64,000 nt of DNA from Anolis sagrei (GCF_037176765.1 NC_090024.1:104299057-104363056); one strand, 5' to 3'. Positions 1-11,461 are shown, numbered from the stretch's first letter. Program-made: numbers and translations. The notes: generated from the letters alone by a model not told the origin.

Positions 1-716
1 ATACTGCTCCATCTCCCCGAGGGGATTCAGAGCGGTTCCCAGATAACATCACAAAAACATACAAAGTAAAAACAACATAACCATAAGAATAACAAACAAA
101 ATATAAGCATAAAATTTGTCGCCATAACACACATACATTAAAAGTAATCCTGCCTATTCAGGGCAATTAAAAAATTTAAAAGGCCGGGCCAAGATTTGTG
201 CAAGCCCAAAAATTCTAGGGGGCCCGGGAATTGAGCGTAATGCTATGGCAGGCAACAATAATATTAGGTACGGGTCTGTGGCTGTTCATTCCGTGGCCGA
301 TTAGAGGAAAGAATCTGGATAATTGGTAGGAAGAATAAGGCCGTATTCGACAATGTGTAGGGCTGAGTTAGAACTGGTCATTTTCAAAGGCTTGTTGAAA
401 CCATCAGGTCTCCAAGCTCTTACGAAAGGAGGGGAGGGATGGGGCCTGTATTATTTCCCTTGAAAGGGCGTTCCAGAGACGGAGGGACCAACACCGAGAA
501 GGCCCTCTCTCTCGTCCCCACCAACCGCACTTGAGACGGTAGTGGGACCGAGAGGAGGGCCTCCCTGGAAGTTCTTAGAGCTCGTGCCGGTTCATAGAAG
601 GAGATGCCATCGCGAAGATAGGCGGGGCCTGAACCGTTTAGGGCTTTATAGGTCATGACCTGCACCTTGAATTTGGCCCGGCAACTTATTGGCAGCCAAT
701 GAAGCTGTTTTAATAG
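1..716 (-). mobile_element. L2/CR1-like LINE, 3' part
   Basis: A reverse-strand reading frame at 420-767 gives the C-terminal reverse-transcriptase tail seen in L2/CR1-type LINEs (LHWLPISCRAKFKVQ, YKALNGSGPAYLRDG, ALRTSREALL). The stretch down to position 1 resembles the 3' untranslated part of the same family, ending near the edge in the GGGGATTCAGAGCGG type of motif. The copy is 5'-truncated, and its inner boundary abuts a mariner fragment at about 717. It lies in intron 2 of CMBL copy A or upstream of it. The clade name (L2 versus CR1-like) is inferred from memory of the protein motifs. Confidence 0.75.
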
Positions 717-961
717 GGGTACCCAGGATGAGAGAACTGTGAGACGCTGGTTGTGGAAACAGAGCATCGACTTCTTCTGTGACGGCTTCAGAAAACTTGT
801 TCATTGTTGACAGAAATGTATCCAATGGTCTGTTGATTATGTGGAAAAGTGAATAGTGGTAGTTAAAGAGCACATTCTAAGGATTATTTCTGTGTTTGAT
901 TTATTAAAATATTCCCATCCAAGTAACGAAGGTGGAGGCATTACTTTTCATTCAACCCTCG
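717..961 (+). mobile_element. mariner 3' end fragment
   Basis: The + strand reads a mariner transposase C-terminus (QSIDFFCDGFRKLVH, then DYVEK and a stop) and ends in the terminal repeat ATTACTTTTCATTCAACCCT, followed by a TA at 962-963. The same terminal repeat and the same protein tail occur in the longer mariner at 31,656-32,447. Only about 245 bp remain, and the left edge runs directly into LINE sequence. Confidence 0.8.
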
Positions 962-1184
962 TAGTTTTGTAAAGAATTCTGCATTCATACAAACCCCTCA
1001 CTAGATAACAGTGAATGGTTCTTTCTCTCCAATATAATGTACTAAAAGATATTTTAAAATTATTTTTTGGTTAAGAAACATTGCTGGGGATTGTAGGATG
1101 TCAACGTTTATGCATTATAGGCTAATATTCGAAAATATCAAAATTAGTATTTGATAAAGGAGCTTGTATTATTTTTCCATACAG

Positions 1185-4100
1185 AGCAATTATCCCAGAT
1201 TTCTTTAAAGGGCGAGAACCTTGGAAACCATCGAATGACAGGGCTACATATGGTGATTGGATAAAAACACGAGATTCCAAAAATACCAGCAGGTAAATGT
1301 TCCGGTCAAATGATAGTTATTCTCTGGATATTTGAGACTGATGGGGTGCCTGGTCAACTTAAGATGTAATTTCAGAAAGAGAGGAGAGGACTGCATGTAT
1401 ATATCTTAATCTCTAAATTTTCCCATGAGGACACCGTAAGCTGTGCCTATTTTCTCCATTTGTCATGGGAATAACCCAATGATTATACTGTGAAAGAGGC
1501 CTTACACTGATTGGACTGATATCATCCAATACTTTTTTAAAATGGGGCAAATGTAGTCAACTAAGTACAGTTGTTTCTAAATGGAACATGGAATTCATTA
1601 ACTACAGCTCCTTGAAGCTTGTGTGACTGTAAAAGAAATTACACTGTGTTGAAGGCTTTCATGGCCGGAATCACTGGGTTGCTGTAAGTCTTTCAGGCTG
1701 TATGGCCATGTTCCAAAATTCTGGCTACCAGTACTAAAAAACTCTAAAATGATAACAGTAAATAAAGACAGGGGAGCTCCAGACAAGAAACAATCAGGGA
1801 CAGCTAATCACCTCTCAATCAAGGATGTCCCCGGGCGGTAAGAAGCGACACCTTGAAAACTGCTAGGCCATTAATGCTAATAATCAAGGTGGCCAATTGT
1901 AACATTCACACCTGCATCCAACAGGCAAGAGTTCGTTCCCCCACCCTGGAAATTAGACAGATATATAAACCCCATTTTCCTAGTTTCCAACAGACCTCAC
2001 AACCTCTGAAGATGCCTGCCATAGATGCAGGTGAAACGACAGGAGATAATGATTCCCGAACACGTCCATACAGCCTGAAAAACTTACAACAACCCTGTAA
2101 TAACACTCATAAATATGCATAGACTGCACGTATAAGGGTTGCACTGTTAACATTTGTCACATTTTCACTAAATATGTTTTCTAATATTATTTTGCTGGCT
2201 CACATGTCCACTGCTTATTTCTTTATTTCTTTATTATTTACACCATTTCTTCCCCGCCCTTCTCACCCCCGAGAGGGGACTCAGGTCAGCTAACACAGGC
2301 AGCAGTTCGATGCCACAATATCAGTAACACAATGTAAAAATCGCAATACATAGCAAATTAAAACAGTAACAGTCAATTAAAATCACATAATCACATAGTC
2401 ATATAATCACAATAATCGCAAAGTCACAAAGCCATTTTCAATTGTCATAACAGTCCTATGGTCCGGGTTGAGTGTCTAAAGTGCTGCTGTGCCCACTAAC
2501 CAAAGGCCTGGCTCCAAAACCATGCTTTTAGTTTTTTTCCTAAAAGAAAGGAGGGGGGGTGCTGATCTGATCTCGCTGGGGAGCGAATTCCACAAGCGGG
2601 GGGGCCACCACTGAGAAGGCCCTGTCCCTCGTCCCCACCACACGCGTTTGCGAAGCTGGTGGGACCGAGAGCAGGGCTTCCCCAGTAGATCTTAAATTAC
2701 GAGGCGGAACGCAGAGGGAGATATGTTTCCAGCATATTTAACTAATCCAGTCACCTATTTATTCAGTTTCATAGCTTGCTTTCACCTTCAGGAGATGACC
2801 CCAGAAATTTCCTAAGCAGTGTGAGCTATATTTTCTTTAACAAAATATTTTCTTAAAAACTTTGCTATATTTGTTTTAAGCAGTCATTCTGACAAGTCAA
2901 TTTTTATATTGACTTGACAGATTAGTACACATAAATGATTCTAATAATGGTTTCCTAACTAATGTCTTCAAGCTCCCTGGGGCTGCGGTGGGTTAAACTG
3001 CGGAGCTGCTGAACTTGCTGACCGAAAGGTTAGCCCCAGCTTCTGTAAATCTAGCTGTGCTATCGCACGCTGGGCCTGTGCATAAGACTGTAAACAGGAC
3101 ATAAATTCTGTGTGCCCAACAGGACGCCGGAGCTGCCTCAGATTAAAGGCCCTTGGACCTCCCCAAAACAAAGTCTTTAGATTGCTTAAAGGTTCAACAA
3201 AGTTCTTTATTAATAAAAACAAACAGGTACTTCAAGGCTTTCTTAGTAGTCTATTGGCTCTCTGAATCTTGTTCACTAGGAACAGGCACTATCTTCTTAA
3301 CTGTAATTTAATTAATGGGGAAATCCTTAACTTCTAATCTGGGCAGTCTGTCTTTGCCTCTGTTGGCGTGGAGCCCCTGCACCCGGTACCAACTGTGTCT
3401 GGCTTCCGCGAGTGATCCTTACCAAGCAGAGCTTTGTAGACTTCCAAGGGAAAAGGAGTTCAGGTTTCGGTGATGGCTGGCTGATGATCCTCGGCCAAGC
3501 TGCGGGCTGTGTAACCCTGGCCAAGCTGTGGGGCTGTATCTCCCCGGCCAAGCCGTAGAAGACGAAGCTTTCTACAGAAGCTCTTGGTATTATGTCCTGC
3601 ATGGAAAGCTGCTCTGTGTGGACTGAGCCAAAAAGGCTCCTATTCCCTCCAAAAATCCAAAGGTGGTGGGACCAGGGAACCTAACTATAATTGACAGGTG
3701 GCTTGCCCTATGATTGCAGCCAAAAGAAGCCACCTATTTTCAGAGTCCCTGAAACTTAGGACTATAACAAACATTAAATGCAAAGCAAACAAAATTGGAG
3801 CTCCTGGTACAGCTGTACCTGCACACTAGCAGTTCAAAAACATGCAAATGTGAGTAAATCAATAGGTACCGTTTCTGTGGGAAGGTAACGGCACTCCATG
3901 CAGTCATTCTGACCACATGACCTTGGAGGCGTCTACAGACAACAGTGACTCTTTGGTTAGATATGGAGATGAGCACCACCCCTTAGAATCGGAGGCGACT
4001 AGACTTAATGTCAGGGGAAACCTTTACCTTTACTTAACTAATGTCTTCATTTACCTACATTTTTGTATCTCAGGGAAACTGACGTTGTCTTAAATTATCT

Positions 4101-7100
4101 GAAGACACAATGCCATGCAAAGGAGATAGGTGTCATTGGATTTTGCTGGGGTGGAGCTGTTGTTCATCATTTGATGTTGAGATATTTGGAATTTAAGGCT
4201 GGTGTGTCAATTTATGGTAAGTGCCATGTACAATGGAGTCTGTACACATTGATAACTCTGCATGTATTATATGGAAAGATGATGGAAATAAGTTGATACT
4301 TCTAGGCTGGAGCATGCTTTTGTCTGTCAAAAAACTTGAGCCATTAAGGTTGATTACACTTCTGTGCTCTTTGGAGACTGTATCCTAGCCTATTACTTAT
4401 AATTTAAGCATAAATCATTCACACATCACAAAACTTGTCATCACAATGTGAAAAAAGGTTTATAGCTGAGTTGTGATCATTGTATTAAATTTGGGTTAGT
4501 ACAGAATGGAGATGCCTGGCTCGACAGCAGTCTGTGTGAAAAAGATCTTGGAGTCCTCGTGGACAACAAGTTAAACATGAGTCAACAATGTCATGGGGCA
4601 GCTTAAAAAGCCAATGGGATTTGGCTATACATAAGAGTATAGTGTCTAGATTCAGAGAAGTCATGTATAATATAATGCCATTCAAAAGGATCCAAAATGG
4701 AGGAAGGGATGATTGAAGCAGTTTTAATATTTAAATTTCCTCTAAATTAATTGTTAAAATATATCCCACTGATTATACCACCAAAATATAACAATATCAG
4801 TGGAATTTAGAGCAGAGAAGGGGAGAGGCACTTAGTACTTAAAAAAGTAGGAATTGGGAAACATTAAAACTGAGAGACTTAAAATGGTTCTTCAATTGAA
4901 TTCTGCTGCCACCATTTAAAGAATAATCAGGCTGAGGTAATACTATGAGTTTGTTTTGTAACACATACTGTGCTACTAGAGATTCTTAGTGGCTGCTGGG
5001 AAGCTAACTTTAGGAATACTTTGACCACAAAGGTACACACACTGAGGCTGATGTAAGTTAACCAAGGAACAAGAACATTTATTGAACAAGCTTGAATTAA
5101 TTCAGGTACAGATGCTTATTGATTTCAGAAAGTACTGGCATGAAAAGCTTGTGGTTGCGTTAGAATAAAATCATATACATTTCTTACACCTTCCGGGTGA
5201 GGCACCCGTTCACCTCACCATCAGGACCGCATTAAGTCCACGAATCCTGATGAATGGATTTTCTTCTACCGTACTTGTACAGCGTCACCCTTAATGCTTT
5301 CATACTGTCGCTGCCACTGCCATTTTTGAGCTCCCCCTACAATATGCAGCAACCACAGATTCTCCAATCCGGATTGGAAGTTTCAGCACCCGCTCTATAA
5401 GACGACTCCCAGCATATAAGACTACTCCCGCATATGAGACGACTCCCATGCATAAGGCTACTCCAGCGTATAAGACAACCCCCATGCATAAAGACTACTC
5501 CCGCCTATAAGACAACTCCCGCATATAAGATGACCCCTGACTTTTGAGAAGATTTTCTTGGGTTAAAAAGTAGTCTTATACACCAGAATATACGGTATAT
5601 GTGTCTCACGCAATTTATGCCTCCATAGCTAAGTCTTCTGCTGCCCCCAAATCTTCCTGTGATTGAATCTTCCGATCTTCTTATCATTACCAAAGATATA
5701 AAACTATTTACTTAGTAGAAGTTTAGTGTTTAATTTTAATGCTGCTTTTTCCCCTCAAATATATTCCAGGAATCATCACGTTTCACAAGGACAATTACGA
5801 TCTTAAGAACCCCACCTTTTTCATGTTTGCAGAGAACGATGATTTTGTTCCTCTAGACCAGGTACGGTGTTCTTTCAAAAAGTATAGTTGACAAATAGTA
5901 ATGCAGAAACAATGTATAAGACTACAAAAATTACCTGTGGGAAATGAAGTCTATGGACACGGTGTATCCGTCTTTCTTACATTCCAAAGTGTTTTGTATC
6001 CTAGCACTGCTTCTTAACCTGTAGGTCCTGACACCAAATGGGTCTCGCTAGTTAAATGTTAGGGTTATGAAAAAATAAGCAACAGTACAAGACATCTGAA
6101 TGCCACTCAGTTACACAAATCTATTAGCAACTACATGATAATTAGTACAATTCTGTTGTGCATTATTTATAGTGGATTCTGCAGAAATGCTTCAGTTGTA
6201 TTCCACAAAAAGGAAACTCAACTTGTTTAGCAAGCTTTGCAAATGCTGATTTATTATCAGTAAATATTTGATTTTCTATCTAGTTTTTCTTCCTATCTAC
6301 CTGGGATCACACAAATCTTTAGACGCCATGCTACAGTGGACAGAGCAAATGGTCCCTTCTGGTATTTATAGGTCATGTCTAACCAAACATTACATAGTTT
6401 TGGCTGTTTTGTTTTTTAGAAATGCATGACCTTTTAGAGATCATAACCTTTTGGAAAACCAGGAATCTCCATAGCCTTTTGGAAGCATGACCCTTTGGAG
6501 ATTAATTGGCATTTACATTATTTGGAGTAATCATAACCTTTTGTAAAGTTTGATCTTCCTAAGTAGAGTTAAATACTCATTTGAGTGAGTATTCTCCTTA
6601 GTGGTAAATATCCGCTAGTATTCATGCAAGGCAAATTAGGCTTCTCAGTTGTTAGACTGAGATGTCTGGTTGTCTCTCTGAACTGTTAGGAACAAAGATA
6701 TGCCAATGCACAAAATATATAGCAGGTCTTCAGAAGTGTTATTTCAGTTGCCCCCCAAAAAAATCTAGGTAAAGGTAAATGTTTTTCCTTGACAGTAAGT
6801 CTGACTCTGGGGTAGTACTTCTCATCTCCATTTCTAAGCTGAAGAGCCGGTGTTGTCCATAGACACCTCCAACATCATGTGGCCAGCATGACTGCATGGA
6901 GTTTTTTCTACTCGCCGAGAGTAGAAAAAACATCTACTCTTCCATAAAATATATTGCTTTTAAATCATGCTCTCAAGACATCAAAATAAGTAGTCTTCCT
7001 TAAAAGTAACATAATTTATATACTTAGAAACTTCATGTATTCAGCATACAGGTACATTACTTTTTGGTTGAGAGTATAACCAGTAAATTCTCAAAAGCAT

Positions 7101-7406
7101 CTGTTTCAGTCTCTTCTTTGTTGCATACAGACTAACACTCTCTTCAGTCTAACACATTACTGAACATTGATTCAATACAGACGGACTATACTCTGCAGCA
7201 TACTGACACTAACAAACGCATACTAACACTGCTGACTTCATAAGTTGTACTGTATTGATGCAGAACTGGCTTCTAAAATGGAGTCTCAGTCTGAATAGTC
7301 CCAGATCTGGGCATATGGTCTGCAGTCTCTCCCACAACCTCAAACAACATAGAGTTAAGGGAAAAACTGCATAGCAATATATACATACAATATAGTAAGC
7401 AATCAC

Positions 7407-7439
<33 letters not shown>

Positions 7440-10400
7440 GGCGATCCCTCGTTGGATCAGTATTCTTGTGGATCCGTAGGTGACTCTGGAGCCCTATTCT
7501 TGACCTGCATCTTTTCCCGCAGTGTGGGCATCGGTTTCCAGGTGGAAGGCAGTCTTGGTCGGGGTTGGCTTAATGCGCCTTCCTCTTGGCACGTTTCTCT
7601 CTTTCACTCTCCATTTGTGCTTCCTCAAATTCTGCAGCACTGTTGGTCACAGCTAACCTCCAGCTGGAGCGCTCAAGGGACAGGGCTTCCCAGTTCTCAG
7701 TGTCTATGCCAGAGTTTTTAAGGTTGGCTTTGAGCCCATCTTTAAATCTCTTTTCCTGTCCTCCAAAATTCCGTTTTCAGTTCTTGAGTTCGGAGTAGAG
7801 CAAATGCTTTGGGAGATGGTGGTTGGGCATCCGGACAATGTGGCCGTTCCAGCGGAGTTGATGGCAGCGGACCATCGCTTCAATGCTGGTGGTCTTTGCT
7901 TCTTCCAGCACGCTGATGTTTGTCCGCTTGTCTTCCCAAGAGATTTGCAGGATTTTCCGGAGGCAGCGCTGATGGAATCATTCCAGGAGTTGCATGTGAC
8001 GTCTGTAGACAATCCACGTTTCGCAGGCATATAGCAGGGTTGGGAGGACAATAGCTTTATAAACAAGCACCTTGGTCTCCCTACAGATGTCCCGGCCCTC
8101 AAACACTCTCTGCTTCATTTGGAAAAACGCTGCACTCGCAGAGCTCAGGCAGTGTTGTATTTTGGTGTCGGTGTTGACTTTGGTGGAGAGGTGGCTGCCA
8201 ATGTAGCAGAAATGGTCAACATTTTCTAATGTTACACCATTAAGCTGTATCTCTGACATTGGAGAAGGATTGGCTGGTGACTGCTGGAACAGCACTTTGC
8301 TTTTCTCGATGTTCAATGACAGGCCGAGCTTCTCGTATGCTTCTGCAAAGGTGTTTAGAGTGGCTTGTAGCTCTTCTTCTGAATGTGCATAGACGACATT
8401 GTCATCAGCATACTGGAGTTCTATAACAGATGTTGTTGTAACCTTGGCTTTGGCTTTCAGTCTGCTGAGGTTAAACAGCTTGCCATCTGTCCGATAGATG
8501 ATTTCCACTCTGGTGGGAAGCTTCCCATCAACAAGGTGAAGTATCATAGCGATGAAGATGGAGAATAAAGTTGGGGCAATAATACATCCCTGTTTGACAC
8601 CTGATTCCACCTTAAATGGGTCATTTTGGGAGCCATTGCTGTCCAAAACTGTTGCCATCATGGAGGAGCTGCAGGATTCTCACAAATTTGTTAGGGCACC
8701 CAATTTTTTGGAGGATGGTCCAGAGAGCGCTGCGATTCACTGTGTTGAATGCCTTTGCAAGGTCAATGAATGTCATCTACAGTAGTTGATTTTGTTCCCT
8801 GTTATATACATAACAAAGAAGGGAAAAACTGCATACATACATATATACATAGTAAGCAATCACAATTATATACATAACAAATAACTAGTTTAGGATGCTT
8901 GTAGAAGGTTGCTATTTCCAACGTGTTGATTCTCTCTTTCTTAAGTAGCGGAACAACAACTAGACTTACTTTCATATTTGAAATTGTTTGTCTAGGTTTC
9001 GGTGAGAATTAGATTAATGAGAAGGAAATGCTATTATGCACGTAGCTAAAAGTTACAATGCAGGCAAGCTGTTTCTTGGGGGAACAGAAACTGGATAATA
9101 CTATGTCAATTCATGTTGCAACATAGCATCACAAATAGCACTTACAATACTTTTTGCAAGTATTTAAAAAAAATTGTACACAGCAAAAGAAAAATTGAAG
9201 CGGAAATACAGTAAATGGATTTCTTGTCCTATGGTCTAAACAAAGTTAGGAATTTCCTGAAGTAAGTATGGCTGCTTTGTTATTTGCTTCAAAATATATG
9301 TATCAAGTTGGAAGCCTGGCAGGCTAGAATTTTCTTCCCTAAGACATTCAGTTTTTAGCCTTCTTTCTCTATTTTCTAGCCTCGTGACTGATGCAAAATG
9401 TTGCATCCGTTGTCATTCCTAAGACAAAGGAAAGCATCAGACATGTGAGGAATATGAGTTTAAAGTCTGTTATTAGTCTCAACTAGGGTAGATGACCTGA
9501 ATAAATATAAATTGTTGTTATTCTTCTTATTATTATTAGAAACACAACATGATGAGTCCACAGGAAACAAGATCATTCTGCTGGCTGTTGTATTGGATCA
9601 CACGTCGGACACTTCCGAAGTGTCTAGGACTGTGTGATGTATCGGCAAATAATGCATGCAGAAATGTATTGTCGAAGGCTTTCATGGCTGGAATCACTGG
9701 GTTGTTGTAGGTTTTTCCGGGCTATATGGCCATGTTCTAGAGGCATTTTTTCCTGATGTTTTGCCTGCATCTATGGCATGCATCCTCAGAGGTAGTGAGG
9801 TCTGTTGGAAGTAGGAAAATGGGTTTATATATCTGTGGAAAGACCAGGGTGGGACAAAGGACTTTTGTCTGATGGAGCTAGGTGTGAATGTTTCAACTGA
9901 CCACCTTGATTAGCATTTAATAGCTTGGAAGTGCCTGGGGGGAATCTTTTGTTGAGAGTGATTTGATGTGCCTGATTGTTTACTCTCTGTTGTTTTTCTG
10001 TTGTAATCCACAAGCATGTGGGCAATTTCAACAGAAAGGAAGAAACCATGAAAATGAACAAAATCTGGCTACCAGTATTAAAAAACTCAAAAATTACAAC
10101 ACAAAACAACAGAGAGTACAAAATCCTTTGTCCCACCCTGGTCATTCCACAGATATATAAACCTATTTTCCTACTTCCAACAGACCTCACTACCTCTGAG
10201 GATGCTTGCCATAGATGCAGGCGAAACGTCAGGAAAAAATGCCTCTAGAACAGTGGTTCTCAACCTGGGGTCCCCAGATGTTTTTGGCCTACAACTCCCA
10301 GAAATCCCAGCCAGTTTACCAGCTGTTAGGATTTCTGGGAGTTGAAGGCTAAAAACATCTGGGGACCCCAGGTTGGGAACCACTGCTCTAGAACATAGCC

Positions 10401-10771
10401 ATATAGCCCGGAAAAACCTACAACAACCCAATGCATGCAGATCCCAGTAGGGTGGCCTTTTGCAGCTGGCAGATGGTGATCTTGTCAGCGCTGATTGTGT
10501 TTAAATGCAGGCCAAGGTCTTTAGGCACTGCACCCAGTGTGCTGATCACCACTGGGACCACCTTGACTGGTTTGTGCCAGAGTCTTTGCAATGCGATCTT
10601 TAAATCCTCATATCGTGTCAGGTTTTTCAGTTGTTTCTCTTCAATCCTGCTGTCGCCTGGGATTGCAACATCGACGATCCACACTCTGTTTTTTAACACG
10701 ATTGTGAGGTCAGGAGTATTGTTCTCCAAAACTCTGTCAGTCTAAATTCGGAAGTCCCAGAGCAGTTTGAC

Positions 10772-10811
<40 letters not shown>

Positions 10812-11461
10812 CTTTATCTTTATCTTTATCTTTATCTTTATCTTTATCTTTATCTTTATTTATACCCTGCTTTATGTTTCCCAAATGAGAGTCAAAAGTG
10901 TGGTAATACTTTTACGTTAAAAGTATTACCACACAATAGAAAGTATACAAATATGCAAGCATTAAAACAGAATTAAGCATAATGGTATTAAGAGTATTAA
11001 TAGTTGACTTAGCATTTTCCTATTGATTCAAGGACTCTACTCTTGTTGGAATAATCAATTGGATTTGAGCCGTGGAATATACCAATACGTTAGAAAAATA
11101 GATTCTTCGTACAGAACAGTATTAAGGACACACACTTAATTCTTTGAATCAGAAATAAAGGAAATTTAAGGAGTCTATGCATTGACGTTGTATAACTTTC
11201 TATGGAATAAGAGATGAGTCTTGTCAATCGTGGGATGACATTAATTCGGAACCAGTACTAAGAAGATGTTTTCTGTTGTAGGTTGCTGAAGTAGAGCGGA
11301 AGCTAAAAGAACAATGCAAAACTGATTATGAAGTGAAAATTTATCCAGGACAAACCCATGGCTTTGTACATCGCAAAAGAGAAGACATTAGCCCTCAAGA
11401 TAGGCCTTTCATCGAAGAAGCAAGGGAGGACATGCTTAATTGGCTGAAAAAATACATCTGA
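1185..11461 (+). CDS. CMBL: CMBL copy A (partial, coding exons 3-6)
   Basis: Carboxymethylenebutenolidase homolog: a cytosolic alpha/beta-hydrolase of the dienelactone hydrolase family. The human protein hydrolyses lactone and ester bonds, including those of ester prodrugs. Coding exons are 1185-1292, 4074-4216, 5770-5861 and 11282-11461, all with AG/GT borders and compatible phases; exon 2 with the start codon lies left of the window. Key residues are visible: nucleophile Cys in GFCWGG (exon 4), Asp in AENDDF (exon 5) and His in GQTHGFVHR (exon 6). The protein ends LNWLKKYI. Against copies B and C it has unusual residues in exon 3, for example Arg where C, B and human have Trp in the NDW motif. 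The frame is open through all visible exons, so it is probably functional. The introns are loaded with LINEs, SINEs and Penelope-like elements. Confidence 0.93.
1645..2095 (+). mobile_element. Penelope-like element, short copy
   Basis: It starts with the family's end motif (GAAGGCTTTCATGGCCGGAA) and finishes with the inverse-type end (CAACAACCC). Inside is the remnant of the C-terminal coding part (TCTGGCTACCAGTACTAAAA, the WLPVL motif) and then the long arm containing ACAGATATATAAACC. In copy B the corresponding intron position is uninterrupted (about 25,335), so this inserted after or independently of the duplication. The flanks AATTACAC and AATAACAC are a possible imperfect target duplication. 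Confidence 0.7.
2225..2715 (-). mobile_element. L2/CR1-like LINE 3' end
   Basis: Read on the - strand, this carries the end of the LINE coding region (the box equivalent to [15 protein letters not shown], seen in + as AAGGCCCTGTCCCTCGTCCC) followed by the 3' untranslated tail with the CCGCCCTTCTCACCCC box. It is 5'-truncated and shares sequence with the fragments at 1-716 and 36,020-36,635. Confidence 0.7.
2975..4035 (+). mobile_element. Sauria-type SINE split by a solo LTR
   Basis: tRNA-derived SINE with a BovB-like tail. The 5' half (2975-3055) has the head (GGGGCTGCGGTGGGTTAAAC, then GCTGACCGAAAGGTTAG). The 3' half (3826-4035) continues with AGCAGTTCAAAAACATGCAA and ends in the CTTAATGTCAGGGGAAACCT tail and a CCTTTA repeat. 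The two halves are contiguous in other copies (17,315-17,645), so the LTR at 3056-3825 inserted into an existing SINE. Confidence 0.85.
3056..3825 (-). mobile_element. solo LTR, family 1 (fossil)
   Basis: A 770-bp block beginning TGTG and ending CACA, flanked on both sides by the 5-bp target duplication CTAGC (3051-3055 and 3826-3830). It lies inside a SINE whose halves resume exactly at the borders. Its sequence is homologous, in opposite orientation, to the block at 28,040-28,877 (shared start GTGCAGGTACAGCTGTACCA). There is no internal retroviral region, so it is a solo LTR left by recombination. The exact LTR superfamily is not resolved. Confidence 0.8.
4217..5394. other. intron 4 of CMBL copy A, left part
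   Basis: The first part is AT-rich intron. Between about 5,000 and 5,390 the sequence becomes more GC-rich and looks repeat-like (ACACCTTCCGGGTGAGGCAC), but I do not recognise a family. No exon or RNA gene is seen. Confidence 0.4.
5395..5600. repeat. short tandem array of GCATAAGACGACTCCC-like units
   Basis: About seven imperfect units of roughly 20 bp around the core ATAAGACxACTCCC, ending in a unique end that reads TTAAAAAGTAGTCTTATACA and ATACGGTA. The end resembles, in inverse orientation, the terminal motif of the element at 44,808-46,112 (CGTATTTTCCGGCATACTAG). The array therefore probably grew from the terminal part of that transposon family. The repeated peptide seen on the - strand (GVVLYAG) is a by-product. 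Confidence 0.65.
6410..6560. repeat. degenerate CCTTTTGGA repeats in intron 5 of copy A
   Basis: Five imperfect occurrences of the motif CATAACCTTTTGGA or CATGACCTTTTAGA within 150 bp. The spacing is irregular, so it looks like an old local duplication. No gene is associated. Confidence 0.4.
6767..6935 (-). mobile_element. Sauria-type SINE, 3' half
   Basis: Reverse-strand copy of the BovB-tailed SINE: it starts with the complement of the AAACCTTTACCTTT tail, then CTCATCTCCATTTCTAAGCT, CCATAGACACCTCC and GGCCAGCATGACTGCATGGA. The tRNA head is missing. Confidence 0.75.
7404..8790 (-). mobile_element. LINE with C-terminal zinc-finger-like end
   Basis: The - strand encodes the back half of a non-LTR reverse transcriptase: [15 protein letters not shown], the catalytic box [34 protein letters not shown], then [13 protein letters not shown] further - strand frame near 7,440-7,560 gives CPHCGKRC and GLQSHLRIH, a C2H2-like end. 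The 3' tail is an AAGT repeat (7,407-7,440 on the + strand as TTAC repeats). It is 5'-truncated, and the reading frame is interrupted. Direct repeats of about 45-51 bp flank it (7358-7408 and 8819-8863). The clade is not resolved. Confidence 0.8.
8865..9520. other. intron 5 of copy A, paralogous to intron 5 of B and C
   Basis: This stretch aligns by eye with about 29,870-30,310 of copy B and about 48,545-48,880 of copy C (shared AAAGTTACAATGCAGGC-like sequence). It is part of the duplicated unit and carries no recognisable exon or transposon. Confidence 0.55.
9662..10429 (+). mobile_element. Penelope-like element with 11-bp target duplication
   Basis: Flanked by AATGCATGCAG on both sides (9651-9661 and 10430-10440). 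The ends are long inverted arms: left TTGTCGAAGGCTTTCATGGC, GGTTTATATATCTGTGG; right CCACAGATATATAAACC, then ACCTACAACAACCC. Between the arms the + strand reads [20 protein letters not shown], the end of the GIY-YIG endonuclease region of Penelope-like proteins. It is interrupted by a hAT MITE at 10251-10385. Confidence 0.85.
10251..10385. mobile_element. hAT MITE, CAGTGGTTCTCAACC family
   Basis: A 135-bp near-palindrome with terminal repeats CAGTGGTTCTCAACCTGGGG and CCCCAGGTTGGGAACCACTG, flanked by a perfect 8-bp target duplication CTCTAGAA (10243-10250 and 10386-10393). It is the youngest layer of the three-deep nest here. Confidence 0.92.
10769..10862. repeat. ATT and TCTTTA microsatellites
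   Basis: A run of about 13 ATT units is followed directly by about eight TCTTTA units. It lies at the 3' tail side of LINE sequence, which is its likely seed. The poly-Asn, poly-Tyr and Lys-Asp frames through it are not genes. Confidence 0.95.
10900..10932. repeat. perfect 15-bp hairpin
   Basis: Arms GTGGTAATACTTTTA (10900-10914) and TAAAAGTATTACCAC (10918-10932) are exact complements around a 3-nt loop. It is in intron 5 of copy A next to a LINE tail, with no sign of function. Confidence 0.9.

Larger units (their letters stand above)
9525..10880 (-). mobile_element. R2/R4-like LINE 3' end, split by a Penelope-like element
   Basis: The two pieces, 9525-9661 and 10430-10880, are one element interrupted by the insertion at 9662-10429. 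The - strand reads [20 protein letters not shown] and [13 protein letters not shown], then [17 protein letters not shown] and [10 protein letters not shown]. This is the C-terminal domain of LINEs with a restriction-like endonuclease (PD, then D in the VDVA box). On the + strand it is followed by long ATT and TCTTTA microsatellites. The clade assignment is from memory. Confidence 0.6.

Noticed and set aside
5395-5600. CRISPR-like spaced repeats
   Set aside because: Units are adjacent and imperfect without unique spacers, and the genome is vertebrate.
5300-5693. Frames with repeated GVVLYAG peptide
   Set aside because: A by-product of the 20-bp tandem repeat; no start context, conservation or splice support.
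10693-10976. Frames with runs of Asn, Lys-Asp or Tyr-Leu
   Set aside because: They are translations of ATT and TCTTTA microsatellites.
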